A DNA stretch of 64,000 nt, taken from the NCBI GenBank assembly GCA_964036295.1, contig OZ038472.1:10102068-10166067 (forward strand), written 5' to 3'. A model generated the notes under the pieces. That model saw only the letters and a program-made list of their open reading frames with translations, had not been told where the DNA came from and did not search any database. Shown in pieces: positions 1 through 10,467 of this stretch. The DNA comes from Plumapathes pennacea (lineage: Eukaryota > Cnidaria > Anthozoa > Antipatharia > Myriopathidae). A program made the translations under genes and the position numbers. Positions within the stretch are counted from its first letter, which is position 1; the number at the start of each line of letters is the position of its first letter.

Positions 1-361
1 TATCAGCGAATTTTGGAGTTCAAAATGTATCACTGTGCACTACACGTAGTCTGAACTATACCAGACTGCCGTGCGACAAAAGAGAGCGGCCGACTAGTGG
101 CGTTGCAACACGCAACTATGGTTTGTAAACGATGAATAATCACCAAACGGAAAATAGAGAAGAATACTACACCTCATTTAAAATTTTCCTCAAGTTCGCA
201 TCCGTTTCCGCGAACCTCCACTTTCGCCGCGTATTCGAACTTTTGACGGCAACGCAGCGCTAGTCAAGAAGAGGCTTTCCCCGAAACTACCGCAGAGAAA
301 TGAAAGAAAAAAATAATAAATAGAAAAGAATAAATACTGTAAATAATAGCATTATAACGGC
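1..361. other. Non-coding stretch left of the PA14 exon
   Basis: I see no supported gene here. If the minus-strand PA14 gene continues, this is the start of its next intron. Positions 192-240 contain a segment that recurs at 3884-3946 (see that repeat entry). Confidence 0.4.
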
Positions 362-1549
362 TTACTTGCTGTGTTGACGTTCGAGTGCCAACATGAATTG
401 GCTCACAACCTGCTCTGCATTCGCTTTTGGCAGGACACGGTTTGGAGTTGACCAACGAACAAGCGTATATCCAGGCTTTATGCGAACAACATCTTCGGGG
501 TAGACAGAACTTGAATGAGCGTATACAATCCTTATGCCTTGCTTCCATTTTACTTTGCCATCCCTCACAACGTAACTTGGGTTGTAGGAAACAACTGGAA
601 GAACACCTTCCAGATGCTGTGGGCTGAAAATTGATGTGTTGTAGTAATACTGGAAAGTTTCGTCTGACAACAGGGGTGGAGCGGTAGGAGGTGGAGCAGG
701 TGATGGTTCGAAGTGACTTGGAGCTCCGTTACATTGTGGGCACCGCTCTGTATTTTCACCGGCATTAAAGGCGTACAGAGACTGTCCTGTTATAATGCTG
801 AATTGATATGTTCCTGGTGGCTTCCATAAAACAGACACATGCCCTGGCCCCCCGCCGTTCTTGTGCAAAGCTTCGATGAAATACTTTTGGTCACTGTTGA
901 GAATGATTTCTCCAGACATCTGTGTGTGGTACTTTCCATAATCTCCAAATTTAGTCCAAGCTGGCCTCCCCTCTGCATACACCTTGGCAATCAAACTAAC
1001 ATTCCTTGGGTTGTCGTTTGTGCTCAACCATAGTTCTGAAGTATCATCGGAAGTTATAGCAAAATGATATTTGCCAGTGACCCGTGGAAACACAAACCCA
1101 AAGAGGCGCTGGCCCATGTTGCGTTCTTGTACTTGGTTTGTAAAATTTGAAACAAAAGTTTTGCGATCAGGAGAATAAGGGAAGGATGTCGACTGCTTCA
1201 AGCTACTGACCTCAAATCCAGACAAACGGCTCCACACATGGACGTTAAGTTTTCCCGCTGCCCGTTTTTTGTCTTTTGTAAAATACGTCCTTGATTTTGC
1301 GTCTTCTAATGGTCCTGACGGGTTGCGAAGAGCAATTTCTGATTTGTCTGCGTCGACACGAGCCGTTGCCTGCTGCCTGATAGAGTTGTTTTGCAACAGC
1401 ACGACTGTGGTGGCTACATAAACGAGACACCAAATAGCAAGGAGTACCAGTGGGGTTCTCAGTTGAGTAACCCATATAAGAACACGGCGGAAATGTTTGA
1501 ACGATAGCATGATGTTCAGTAAACTCCGCGCCAACGCACGTTCTTTCAT
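362..1549 (-). CDS. PA14-domain type II membrane protein, B4GALNT3/4-like N-terminal exon
   Basis: An open frame of 395 codons begins with ATG at 1549. Residues about 31-52 form a hydrophobic signal-anchor (LRTPLVLLAIWCLVYVATTV) after a short basic tail, which predicts a Golgi-type type II topology. Residues about 100-250 resemble a PA14 domain: the run FGFVFPRVTGKYHFAITSDD followed by ELWLS is the typical core. In animals this anchor plus PA14 arrangement is found at the N-terminus of beta-1,4-N-acetylgalactosaminyltransferases 3 and 4, which cap N-glycans with LacdiNAc. No glycosyltransferase catalytic domain is seen. The frame closes at TAA, but the sequence AA|GTAAGC at 365-360 is a good splice donor, so this is probably one exon of a longer gene whose catalytic exons lie left of the window. 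If unspliced, it would be a free-standing PA14 membrane protein with a proline-rich stretch (PSPAPPPTAPP) near residue 290. Confidence 0.7.
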   Translation of the reverse strand: MKERALARSLLNIMLSFKHFRRVLIWVTQLRTPLVLLAIWCLVYVATTVVLLQNNSIRQQATARVDADKSEIALRNPSGPLEDAKSRTYFTKDKKRAAGKLNVHVWSRLSGFEVSSLKQSTSFPYSPDRKTFVSNFTNQVQERNMGQRLFGFVFPRVTGKYHFAITSDDTSELWLSTNDNPRNVSLIAKVYAEGRPAWTKFGDYGKYHTQMSGEIILNSDQKYFIEALHKNGGGPGHVSVLWKPPGTYQFSIITGQSLYAFNAGENTERCPQCNGAPSHFEPSPAPPPTAPPLLSDETFQYYYNTSIFSPQHLEGVLPVVSYNPSYVVRDGKVKWKQGIRIVYAHSSSVYPEDVVRIKPGYTLVRWSTPNRVLPKANAEQVVSQFMLALERQHSK

Positions 1550-1571
1550 TACTATTCAAAAGAGAGGTCAA

Positions 1572-2674
1572 ACACTCTGGGTTGTCAATCCGTTTTTGAG
1601 ACGACTTTCACAGATAGCATCTCTGCATAATAATACGCTTAGCAACCACTGACCGCGGCTCATGTGTGTGTGTTACGGAGCACTTTGTTGGTAACTCCGC
1701 AGTTTTAAGAGGCAGTCTGTAAAAACCACCTGCCGATTTCCGGGTCAAAAATGGATTTCGCTAATTTTCTCCCTACAAGTCAAAATTGGCATGCAACTTA
1801 TAAAAGTGAAACCCTTTCGTCTGAATTATTTCTCTGGCTTTCGAAACTTTCGAAATGAACGAAATGACCTTGACCCCGCGTCAGCCTTTTGGCGCCTGTC
1901 GAAATTCTGAAAATTAGGCAAGTTCGACGAATTGCTTCGTCGAAAGTATAAGATCCCGAGCTTTAAACTTTGAATTACATGGAAGTTTTGTGTCTTTTCT
2001 TTATACAGAAGAGTTAAAAATCTCCTTTCCTTTAATATTCGCGAGATACGAGACTGAATGGTCGACCTACCCAAGGCTGTGTTTCACGAGGACCACTTTT
2101 GACCATTTTCATAATGGATTTAGCAAAAAGTGGGAAACTTTGTTCCAAAGCAAGGCACATCAAATTAAAGTTTAAGGTTCCATCTACAACTTTCCGCAAT
2201 AAAACCTTTTGGCCTCAATCTCCTTCAGTGTGCGGTGAGCTTCCGAAGTTCACTCACGTCGCCGTTTTTGCCGTAACTTCGCCTGCTAGTAGAATGCCAC
2301 AATTGGCGATTTTAATTGCTGTAAATTCTCCCAGCCAAGCCTCATAATGTTTTAAGCAACTGATAAAGCCATCAGAGCGGATATTTGGTAGATTTGTGTA
2401 AGTTTTGAACCATAAAACGTCTGCGAGAGCCACCCGACTCACCCGACGTGCTGAAGGTCACGCACCACACAATTTGCCAGTCGCCGCCAACGGCGAAATT
2501 TAATAAACAAACACTCACTTGGAGGATATACATCCGGAAATACATCATTAGTGATTTCTGCTGCACTCTTTTTCAAAGAAACACACTCTCGTGACTGTGA
2601 CACTTGTTATGAATAATTTCTGTGTTACTTGATTGACAAGTGAGTGTTAAACTCAATGAGTCATGTCTAATTTT
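1572..2674. other. Region upstream of the PA14 exon, no gene seen
   Basis: This covers the probable promoter and 5' flank of the minus-strand PA14 gene. The short open frames here have no recognisable protein features. Confidence 0.4.
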
Positions 2675-2740
2675 AGATCGAAAGAAGTCAAACGGCTTTT
2701 TCTCTCACACAAAATTTGCAACTTAAAGTTAATTGCTTGT
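2675..2740 (+). repeat. 65-bp dispersed repeat, inverted partner at 8105-8165
   Basis: The segment starting agatcgaaagaagtcaaacg recurs almost base for base in the opposite orientation at 8105-8165, next to the right arm of the inverted-repeat element and at the left edge of the BEL/Pao fragment. It is probably part of an older mobile element. A poly-T run (about 2767-2782) lies just to the right. Confidence 0.7.
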
Positions 2741-3238
2741 GACGACACAAGCTTTAAAATGGAATGATTTTTTTTTTTTTTTTCTGGGTTACAAATCTGC
2801 GTGCGGCGATTGGTTCATATTATCATGTGATTTGTGATGACGTTGTGATCAAGTGACTTGGCGGGCGAGCAGTTTCGCCATTTTGAAGACAGCAAGTTGC
2901 TTGCCTTAGTTGGCTCTGTGGATTATTTTATGGACCGCTCATCTTACTTACAAACGCATACGCCGGCTGCGGTAGGCCCACACTAAATTTCATTGAGCGG
3001 TTTTGGCTTTGGTCGGTCCGTTCAGCCTCAAAAGCCATATTGAAAGCCATGAAAGCAAATGCAATGAACTTATCAATGAACTGCATAACTATGCACAACT
3101 GTACAGAAATGTACGAAGAATCTGATATCCAGAACTTTGAGAACTTGAAGGAACAAGCTGAACGAAGGCGCTCGAGATACAAAGACGAGAACCTGTGTAA
3201 AGACGGCGATTCTTGACAAGCGCTTGATAGCGGATTAT

Positions 3239-3874
3239 ATGAAACTGTTTAGTATGAGGGTGAACTTGAAGGTACTTTGTATTCTTTTACTTTGTATTAT
3301 TCTTGCTGATACAAGTAAAGCGTCAGAAAATCTGAATTTTGTTTGGGATCAAAATTTCACTCTGCTGTGCATTTATGTTGTTGTTGCGACATTTTGGCTC
3401 GGTGCCATGAAGGTCAAACAATCAGTGGAACAGATGGCGTTATTATTTGAAAATTGGGAAATGGCTGAGGAAAAAGTGACCGTTGGTAGATCTCGCTTCG
3501 CTCAGTTTTATTGTATTCCCACAAATGTTTATGTGAAAGAAAACCGAAGTCCTCCAAGACAAAGTCGTGAGCAGAGCCACGTACCCCTGAATAACCTTTC
3601 ACGCATTTTGAACAAGAGTAGAAAAAGCAGGCGACTAATACGAGAATACATTTCAAAGAATGTCCCAAAGTCGTCAAAAGTTCATGATTATACCCGAGCT
3701 TACGTACTTCACAATGCTAATGCGTTCCGTGAACGTGCATGGAAACAACATGGAAACAATAATCAAAGCAGCAAGGCAGCTGTAAGCTCGCGAATTTGTA
3801 AAAATTACTTCTGCGGGAGTGGGTATTTAATAGAACTGGCTCAAGGCCACATCGTAAAAATTGCTCAGTTTTAG
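3239..3874 (+). CDS. Orphan small secreted or single-pass membrane protein
   Basis: An open frame of 211 residues starts at ATG 3239. The frame is open upstream, but no earlier ATG suits a signal peptide. The N-terminus (VLCILLLCIILADTSKA) looks like a cleavable signal peptide. A second hydrophobic stretch at about residues 40-55 (FTLLCIYVVVATFWLGAM) could be a membrane segment. The remainder is basic and polar, with KSRKSRRLIREYI near residue 130. I do not recognise the family. A degraded relative of the C-terminal half lies at about 5640-5860, so this sequence existed in at least two copies. The stop TAG is directly followed by GTATGT, a donor-like sequence, so a 3' UTR intron is possible. 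Single-copy-gene status is unproven; it could also be part of an unrecognised mobile element. Confidence 0.4.
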   Translation: MKLFSMRVNLKVLCILLLCIILADTSKASENLNFVWDQNFTLLCIYVVVATFWLGAMKVKQSVEQMALLFENWEMAEEKVTVGRSRFAQFYCIPTNVYVKENRSPPRQSREQSHVPLNNLSRILNKSRKSRRLIREYISKNVPKSSKVHDYTRAYVLHNANAFRERAWKQHGNNNQSSKAAVSSRICKNYFCGSGYLIELAQGHIVKIAQF

Positions 3875-3880
3875 GTATGT

Positions 3881-3946
3881 GGAAGTTTGCATCCGTTTCC
3901 GCGGGCCTCCACTTTTGCTGAACCGTGTATTCGATTTAGTCTCAGT
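3881..3946 (+). repeat. Direct repeat of the segment at 192-245
   Basis: Both places read gcatccgtttccgcg followed by cctccacttt and gtattcga, with small indels. The copy here lies directly behind the orphan gene. The other lies near the left edge of the window, so an earlier copy of the same unit may continue off the left end. Confidence 0.6.
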
Positions 3947-5413
3947 TTTGAAAACCCTCATTTACGAGGCGGCAGAGGGTGAAAATTATAAAACTTAGAC
4001 GCTCGAAATGGGAAAATTTAAAATTCTTCACCGAGTCCAAATCTTTGAACCCGAAGGAGGCCTTCCGGAGTCGCAAAGAAAAGAGTCTATCCGTAACTTC
4101 ATTACTCGTGTCATGCACAGCTTATGTTCAACATCTACAAAAAATTCATCAGAGGCCATGATACTCCAGCCTGGGCTGCATTCAAGCTAAATACGTGCTT
4201 AAAGAAAACACGCCTTTCTTCTTTTGGCTGAGTTTCAAGTCGAATAAGTTTAAATGAAATCTGATAACTTGTTGACATTACGTGCGGTTTTGGTCAAATT
4301 CATTTTCGAATTCTTCTTCTCTCAGTTCTCTACAGCATTACTACAGCATTACTCTACAGCTCTACTATGCGAAGGAAAGCAAATATAATCAAACGATAGA
4401 AATATTTCGACAAGCTGAAGTCGCTCGATGGCGATCAGGGCTGTCAGTGGTCACGGGTCTTTCACCTTTAACTTACGCTTGTCAAACCAAGAATTTCTGA
4501 AGTGCAACAGATCTACTGGAAATTCAGGAATACAATGATAACAATCAAAATAACTCCAGAAAACGTCTTCCCATCTCTTCGTTTCTTCATGCGTATTCGC
4601 TATGCTCAAATTTCAAAGGCAATTGTTGGCACAGCATGACGGACAGACTGACTGACTCAGTCTTAACTGCAATAAGGTGGGATGCTTAAAAATGCCACCG
4701 CAAAAACTACTTCGACGATCGCGTTCTCGATTTTGTTGCTTTGTCAGTAATATCGATACTGCCCAAATTGGGAAAAGAACGACTTCCATATTTGGAATCT
4801 ATTGTTGACAGCACCGGGACACATTCCAATTGACTGGATCGCATGAAGCTTCGCTTTTCAGCACTTCGTGCTGAACGCGAGCTTAAAAAGCCACAGATGG
4901 AAATGGAAAGAGAAAATTAGGATCAATAAACCATCGCTGCGAGAAAGCTAGAAGCTCAAAAAGAAGATTGCCAAAAGTAACCGAGGTGCTAAGATACGTT
5001 TGTATTTTAAAATGTGTTAAAAAACAGGCATTGCAAGATCAGACGTATTCAGAGATCAAAATCACAGAACCAAGTACAATGCGTTTTCTCTGTCAAGGGA
5101 TATAGAAAAAAATTCCGGTCCTTCAGTTGTTGATCCAAACAAAACGATCATCGGTTGGTTTTCTGGATGCATGGAAGCCATACTTTAAGAGCGATTTTGG
5201 CTTGCATTGTTTTTAAGCGTCGGAAGACTTGAAAATAGCCGTACACAAATGCTTGATATGTTACCAGCGGGACCCCCGTAAAGTACGAAGGGTTGTGTTT
5301 TGCAAATGCTCGATTATAGATACCGCTTCAACCAATGTATCTGTGTTCTGAGCAATATTTGTGTGAAAGAACATCGAATAAGTAGTAGAAGACGTGTCGA
5401 AACTTGATAGAAC
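3947..5413. other. No supported gene; possible decayed coding remnants
   Basis: Several short open frames are present. One fragment around 4845-4980 reads as a charged, heptad-like peptide (SALRAERELKK, then EMEREN) that is soon broken by stops. I cannot assign it. Confidence 0.3.
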
Positions 5414-5860
5414 TTGAACTTTTCCCTGCGGGCAGAGCGTCTCCCTTTGTCGGAAACTCTGCGGCTTTGTGTAACGCGAGGCGTATACGAACAGTCGGCG
5501 TTTAACTTCGTTTTGCGTGCAGTAAAGGTTCTTTGTTTATTGTCTGAGGATACTGAATTACTAATAGGTCTGAGGCAAATATCACGCGAGATTAAGATAC
5601 AAGATCTGTCAATGAAATGTCAGGAGCATAATATCATAGAACGGGGAATCCCGAATCATCAGCTACTTAGCCTTCACTCACGCCGCTAACAAAAGCAGGA
5701 AAGACCGGCAGGCGATTACATCGAGAATATTTGTCACTGAATACCTCGGAGTCTTCAAAAGCTCAAGGTTGATATCCGACTATCCGAGCCGTAATGTTCG
5801 CTCCACAAGCCCGTGATGCACGCCTTTGCTGTCACGGTATTCAAACGTCTGCAGCTTCCG
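5414..5860 (+). pseudogene. Decayed relative of the orphan gene at 3239-3874
   Basis: In one frame, bases about 5690-5860 translate to RRLHREYLSLNTSESSKAQG, then a stop and further matching residues. This aligns with RRLIREYISKNVPKSSKVHD of the upstream orphan protein, including a later R-x-R/A...HG motif. Reading-frame shifts and stops break the similarity. A 91-codon open frame at 5414-5689 precedes it and may be the corresponding N-terminal part in another frame, but I could not align it convincingly. Confidence 0.45.
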
Positions 5861-6658
5861 ATAGAGATTAATTTCGTATCGACCCAGAATTTTGCGTTAA
5901 AGCTTAATGCATAGCAGTCTTGAACATATTAGTGATCAGACTTGTACATGTAGGATGCGTAACGTCTGAGATGGCTTTTTCATACGAAGTAATTTCATCA
6001 TGGGAAGTGTCATGTTTTAATGTGCTACAGAGATAAGTCTGAAAGCTTTCAATTACAGCTACTTGAACATGATGCACACGCTGGGAAGACGAGATAAGGC
6101 TATTACGCTGTCTTACAGCTACTTAAGATGTCGGGTATTCCCCAGTCAATCCCATTACAAAATGACAACACAGTTCCTCCACAAAACATATCAGCTTGAA
6201 AATTCACTCAACAAGGTTGCCAGGTTGTATAGCAAGCGTCACACAAGTACTATCACGTGCATCGGAAAGCAAGTTCAAAATGATCCCGGCAAAAACGATC
6301 ACTCAAGGCAAAAGCAAATCACTCATTGAAAATATTATTCCGTATGAAACATCATACCCGGCATAAGTCGGGAGCTATGAAAACTGGGTTGCTGCAAACG
6401 AAGAATATTCCTACGGATAATTATTTTCTCTCAATTATTATAATACACTTTTTTGTGAATATCTGTTTGACCGAAATTAGAAGAAAAGAGGGCAAGAAAA
6501 ATAAAGGGAGCTCTTGGATCCGTCATGTGCAAAAACTGACTCGGCTATAATATCTTTTGCATATAAACGCACGACAAAAGTTCCTCTCCCGGGACCCCGC
6601 GTGTCTCTATTCATTGTACTAATGACGTCACAAGCGCACTGGCCACGGGCCTGTCTTG
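5861..6658. other. No supported gene
   Basis: Only short, featureless open frames are present up to the left arm of the inverted-repeat element. Confidence 0.35.
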
Positions 6659-8106
6659 TTGCATCAAAGAAACAATTAGTTATTTTACCCTGCAAGCAGT
6701 GGTTTCTCCTGCGCTTGACCACTGCTCTCAGGGTATAGTTTTTTCTTGTGTAAAAAGTTCCTGCATATTTTGCGCTGAAGAAATCTTCTTATCTGTACTG
6801 GTACGCAGTTTGCTGATGAGAGAGCGTTTTTGGTATTCAGTTATGTGTCTTAAAGTAAATGTTTGGATGCGTATACATTATGCACTTTTTCAAACAAAAG
6901 TGCGATTGCCGACTTTTGTGTTTGCATGTTTTCTGTTCTGGAACTCTTGGAAACATGAACATGCTGTAATATCCTGTAATTTCCAATCAGGTCGGCTTTC
7001 CTGTCTCTTGAATTGAACGGAATGCTAAAGTGGAAGCACATCTCTTTCAGAGATTTCACGCTCAATCTTTTTAGCTTATTGTGCGGTCATGGGTGCTTTA
7101 TGGGGTGCTTGAGTGAGAGGTCATGAACAACTCTTTCCTAAATTCCTGTTCACTCTCCATCTGTTCACTGGCCAAATCCCGGGACGGGGGAGGGGTACTC
7201 ATCTTAGTTTTGTGTGCCGCCCGGTCCCGTACCCTTACCATATTGCAGACCAAATATCTGATTTTCTATACCCTATTTTTAGACCTGATTCCAAAATGTA
7301 TACTCTAATCTAGAGTTTTTTCTTTTGCATCGATTTCCGCTTGGTGTTTCTTCCATTTGTTGTGCAGTGTCCGCGGCGACACTGGTTTCTGTTCACTACT
7401 GACCCTAGCCCCAGAACAACAAAATCTCTACCCTACTCCAGACTAAAAATGTTTGAAAACGATACCCTTTGGGGTGCACATACCTATATGGCTTATGACC
7501 CCCCACCCCGGGGGGCCAAATCATCGTCGTTGCATTTGTCGATTTCTTCATCATTTTCGATGATTTGAGATGTGCTCCCACTTTGACAGTCCGTTCAAGT
7601 CAAGAAACAGGAAGCAGGAATTTAGATAGGGAAGGTTCCACTGACTATAAAACCTTGACTGTATTCAATTAAGACACCGTGTAAATTAAGACAAAAGCTC
7701 TAATTTGTGACCCTGATCAAGACTGGACCAATAATTAGCCTATTCAAGACAGAGATAAGTTATATCGCGTGAAATTCATGGCCAGGAGGAGGAGGAGGAG
7801 GAGATAAATCATGGGAGGGGGAGGGGGGCGATCACGCTTTTGTTTGAAAAATGCATAGTGCATACGTATCCAAACTTTTACTTTAAGACACATTAACTGA
7901 ATACCAAAAAAGCTCTCTCATCAGCAGACTGCGTACCAGTACAGAAGACTTTTTCTGTGCAGCGCCGGTTTTTTTTTTTTTTTTTTTTTTTACACAAGTA
8001 TCATCTTTCGAAAGTGCAAAGTGGAAAAACTACCCTTCGAGCAGTGGTCAAGCGTAGGAGAAACCACTGCTCGCAGAGTAAAATAACTAATTGTTTCTTT
8101 GATGCA
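6659..8106. mobile_element. Long inverted-repeat (foldback-type) element
   Basis: The left arm (6659-6909) and right arm (7830-8106) are reverse complements over roughly 250 bp with small indels. They share, for example, TGCATCAAAGAAACAATTAG at the outer ends and GTTTGGAT.CGTAT at the inner ends. The roughly 920 bp interior has no transposase. It holds a GC-rich block near 7178-7240 and a (GGA)n tract at 7787-7803. The right arm also has a poly-T run (7970-7990). No clear target-site duplication is visible. The structure fits a non-autonomous foldback or MITE-like transposon. Confidence 0.7.
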
Positions 8107-8165
8107 ATTAACTTTAAGTTGCAAATTTTGTGAGAGAGAAAAAGCCGTTTGACTTCTTTCGATCT
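8105..8165 (-). repeat. Inverted partner of the repeat at 2675-2740
   Basis: This 61-bp segment is the reverse complement of 2675-2740. It sits exactly between the foldback element and the truncated integrase fragment, marking an old junction. Confidence 0.65.
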
Positions 8166-9230
8166 ATGGTTTCTATGAAGGTTGGTGAAATCTTTGAAAT
8201 GGTGTTTAAAGAAGACCATTGGGCATGCCAAATTGTCACTTGATGAACTAGCAACTGTCGTAGCTGAAGCTGAGATGACCTTGAACTCCCGCCCCCTGTC
8301 TTACATCTCTTCGGAGCCGGATGTTGAAAAACCTCTTACACCATCTCACTTTCTATGTGGTCGAAGAATTATGAGCCTACCCGACCAGGACAGCGATGTC
8401 CCATCAGATGATGAATTCACAGTCTCGCCTGACAATCTAAGCATGCGGTAGAAACACCTCAACAGTGTTATGAACCACTTCTGGAGAAGGTGGAAGAGCG
8501 GGTATTTGATGGAGTTCAGAAACGCCCACGTTCGGATGAAGAGGTCCACTGGATCCGTTTCCGTCGCTGTAAGAGACATGGTTTTGGTCCATGATACCAA
8601 CCACCCCAGGACATTCTGGCAACTGGGCAAGGTGGAGCAACTTATCACAGGTACAGATGGCCTAACTAGAGGAGCAAGAGTCAAGATTGCAACCAAGAGA
8701 GGGAAGTGCAGCATTTTGAAGCGCCCTGTGCAGCTACTGTACCCACTTGAGGTTAACTGTGATCTGCAGATCGACGAAGAGGACCAACAACGGCCACAAC
8801 AGCTGCAGCCAAAGAAAGAAGAAGGACAGCAATGTCCCATTAGATGATGAATTCAAAGTCTCGCCTGACAATCTAAGCGTGCGGTGGAAACACTCCCGCC
8901 CCCTGTCTTACATCTCTTCGGAGGATGTTGAAAAACCTCTTACACCATCTCACTTTCTATGTGGTCGAAGAATTATAAGCCTACCCGACCAGGACAGCGA
9001 TGTCCCATTAGATGATGAATTCAAAGTCTCGCCTGACAATCTAAGCATGCGGTGGAAACACCTCAACAGTGTTATGAACCACTTCTGGAGAAGGTGGAAG
9101 AGCGAGTATTTGATGGAGTTCAGAAACGCCCACGTTAGGATGAAGAGGTCCACTGGATCTCAGTTGCAGTGGAAGGTGACCGGCTGAGAAGACAATGGAT
9201 TGCGGACCTTCAAGATGAACATTAGGAACC
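8166..9230 (+). pseudogene. BEL/Pao retrotransposon integrase C-terminus, broken and rearranged
   Basis: The fragment opens at the GFYE motif that contains the last catalytic residue of retroviral-type integrases. It continues with a BEL/Pao-typical stretch (LTPSHFLCGRR, WRRWKSGYLMEFR) and the DUF5641-like end with RPVQLLYPLEV. In life this would be the last part of the Pol polyprotein that inserts element cDNA. It is dead: there is a frameshift near 8180 and a TAG stop at 8449-8451. After 8825 the segment is partly repeated in tandem (see the repeat entry). All upstream parts (gag, protease, reverse transcriptase) are missing. Confidence 0.8.
8394..9160 (+). repeat. Internal partial tandem duplication in the integrase fragment
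   Basis: A piece of about 60 bp coding for a VSPDNLS-containing stretch occurs three times (about 8394-8457, 8828-8892 and 9000-9061). The longer block 8288-8556 recurs at about 8897-9160. The second copy keeps a sense codon (TGG) where the first has TAG, so the stop arose in one copy only. Confidence 0.75.
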
Positions 9231-9343
9231 GAACTCGTTTTGATACATGATATTGCGTGAACATTATGTTTAGTACTCTTGACTGTTGAAATTTAAGTTT
9301 GTTTTTTGAGTGTTGACCAGTTACATATGGCCAACCGGGGGAG

Positions 9344-9689
9344 TGTATCGCAAGTTATATGAAGTATTCATTGAACAGGACTGGAAAGGCCTTATGGGAT
9401 CTTGTCTTGAGTAATAATGGCGTGGTTCAGATTCAGTTGTTTGTTATGCTCTGTAACCTGATTGAGTACGTGACAACGTGTGCCCATCGGACCGTCAAAT
9501 ACAGTGTGAAGCGTTGAGAAACCTATAATCCGGAGTACATCACGAGTACAGGGAGCCCCTGTGCTCTGATCTTAGTTTAGGTGACTTTTCAGGATCCTGG
9601 ACTAGTCACTACGCGCATCTTTGGTTCGCGAAGCGTTTGTACCAGGAAAGCTAACCTAACCCTCAGAGTCACAGGTGCATCTTCCAACA
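9344..9689 (+). mobile_element. Probable 3' LTR of the BEL/Pao element
   Basis: A purine-rich tract (CCGGGGGAG) ends at 9343 and is followed by TGTATCGC, the usual layout of a polypurine tract plus LTR start. A plausible end is AACA near 9689. No 5' LTR partner is in the window, so both borders are inferred. Confidence 0.5.
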
Positions 9690-10305
9690 AAGGTTTTATT
9701 TAACAAAGGAACTTAAGTGTTTTGTTTGTGTATACACAGCTGTGTTTACATAACCTTAGCCGCTTTGGCGGCGTTCTTTTGCGCTCCAGTGGTCCATCGT
9801 GTCACCTGGTTCTATAGCTAATTTACTTACCGTGGGTCTTATATTGCAACTGCTCATTTTGGTACACACTATTGTAATAATGAGATGAGGTATTTTACTA
9901 CTAAATGCTTTCACTTGCCAACAAAAAGTTGTTTTCAGGTTTTGGCCTAATTTATTCTGGTACTATTTCTGTACTTTTTGAGCATGCTTTTGTTCCAAAT
10001 TTGTCCCTTCACATGTGTGAAAATCGCTTCTACGATGCCAGAAAGAGCCTTCAAGAGGATCTACACAAGTAGTTAGGCTCACTAGGGCTACACAAGGAAA
10101 GTTCTGCATGGTGGATAGCCTCACACCAAGGAACAAGCTTCTGTTCAAATATTCTCTACAAGCCAAAAAAGAACTGAGCCACCCATTTATCTGGACCCGT
10201 CATGGAAATATTTTCTACGTCAAAGCCAGGATTTTCCCATAGCCCATATCAGACGAGATATTCTGTTTAGAGGGTGTACATATCCCTTTGGCAATATCAG
10301 TCTTA
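9690..10305. other. No supported gene
   Basis: This is the stretch between the BEL/Pao LTR and the Harbinger element. The short minus-strand frame at 9963-10166 has no recognisable feature. Confidence 0.35.
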
Positions 10306-10467
10306 AATGGCCCGTTTACACATCCGATTTTTGATGCGATTTTGGTGCGATTTTAAGTTGCGTTTTTTAATGCGATTTCAAATTGCATGTGTAAACCACC
10401 AGCGATTTCGTGGCAATTTTCATGTCGATTTGAGCACATATGGCGTCACGCTCGAAGTTCGTGAAAG

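Noticed and set aside
839..1033. Plus-strand and other-frame open frames across 427-1571
   Set aside because: They are shadows of the PA14 exon on the opposite strand and have no domain features.
3224..3238. Start of the orphan gene at 3224
   Set aside because: It would need TTG as start. ATG at 3239 places the signal peptide correctly.
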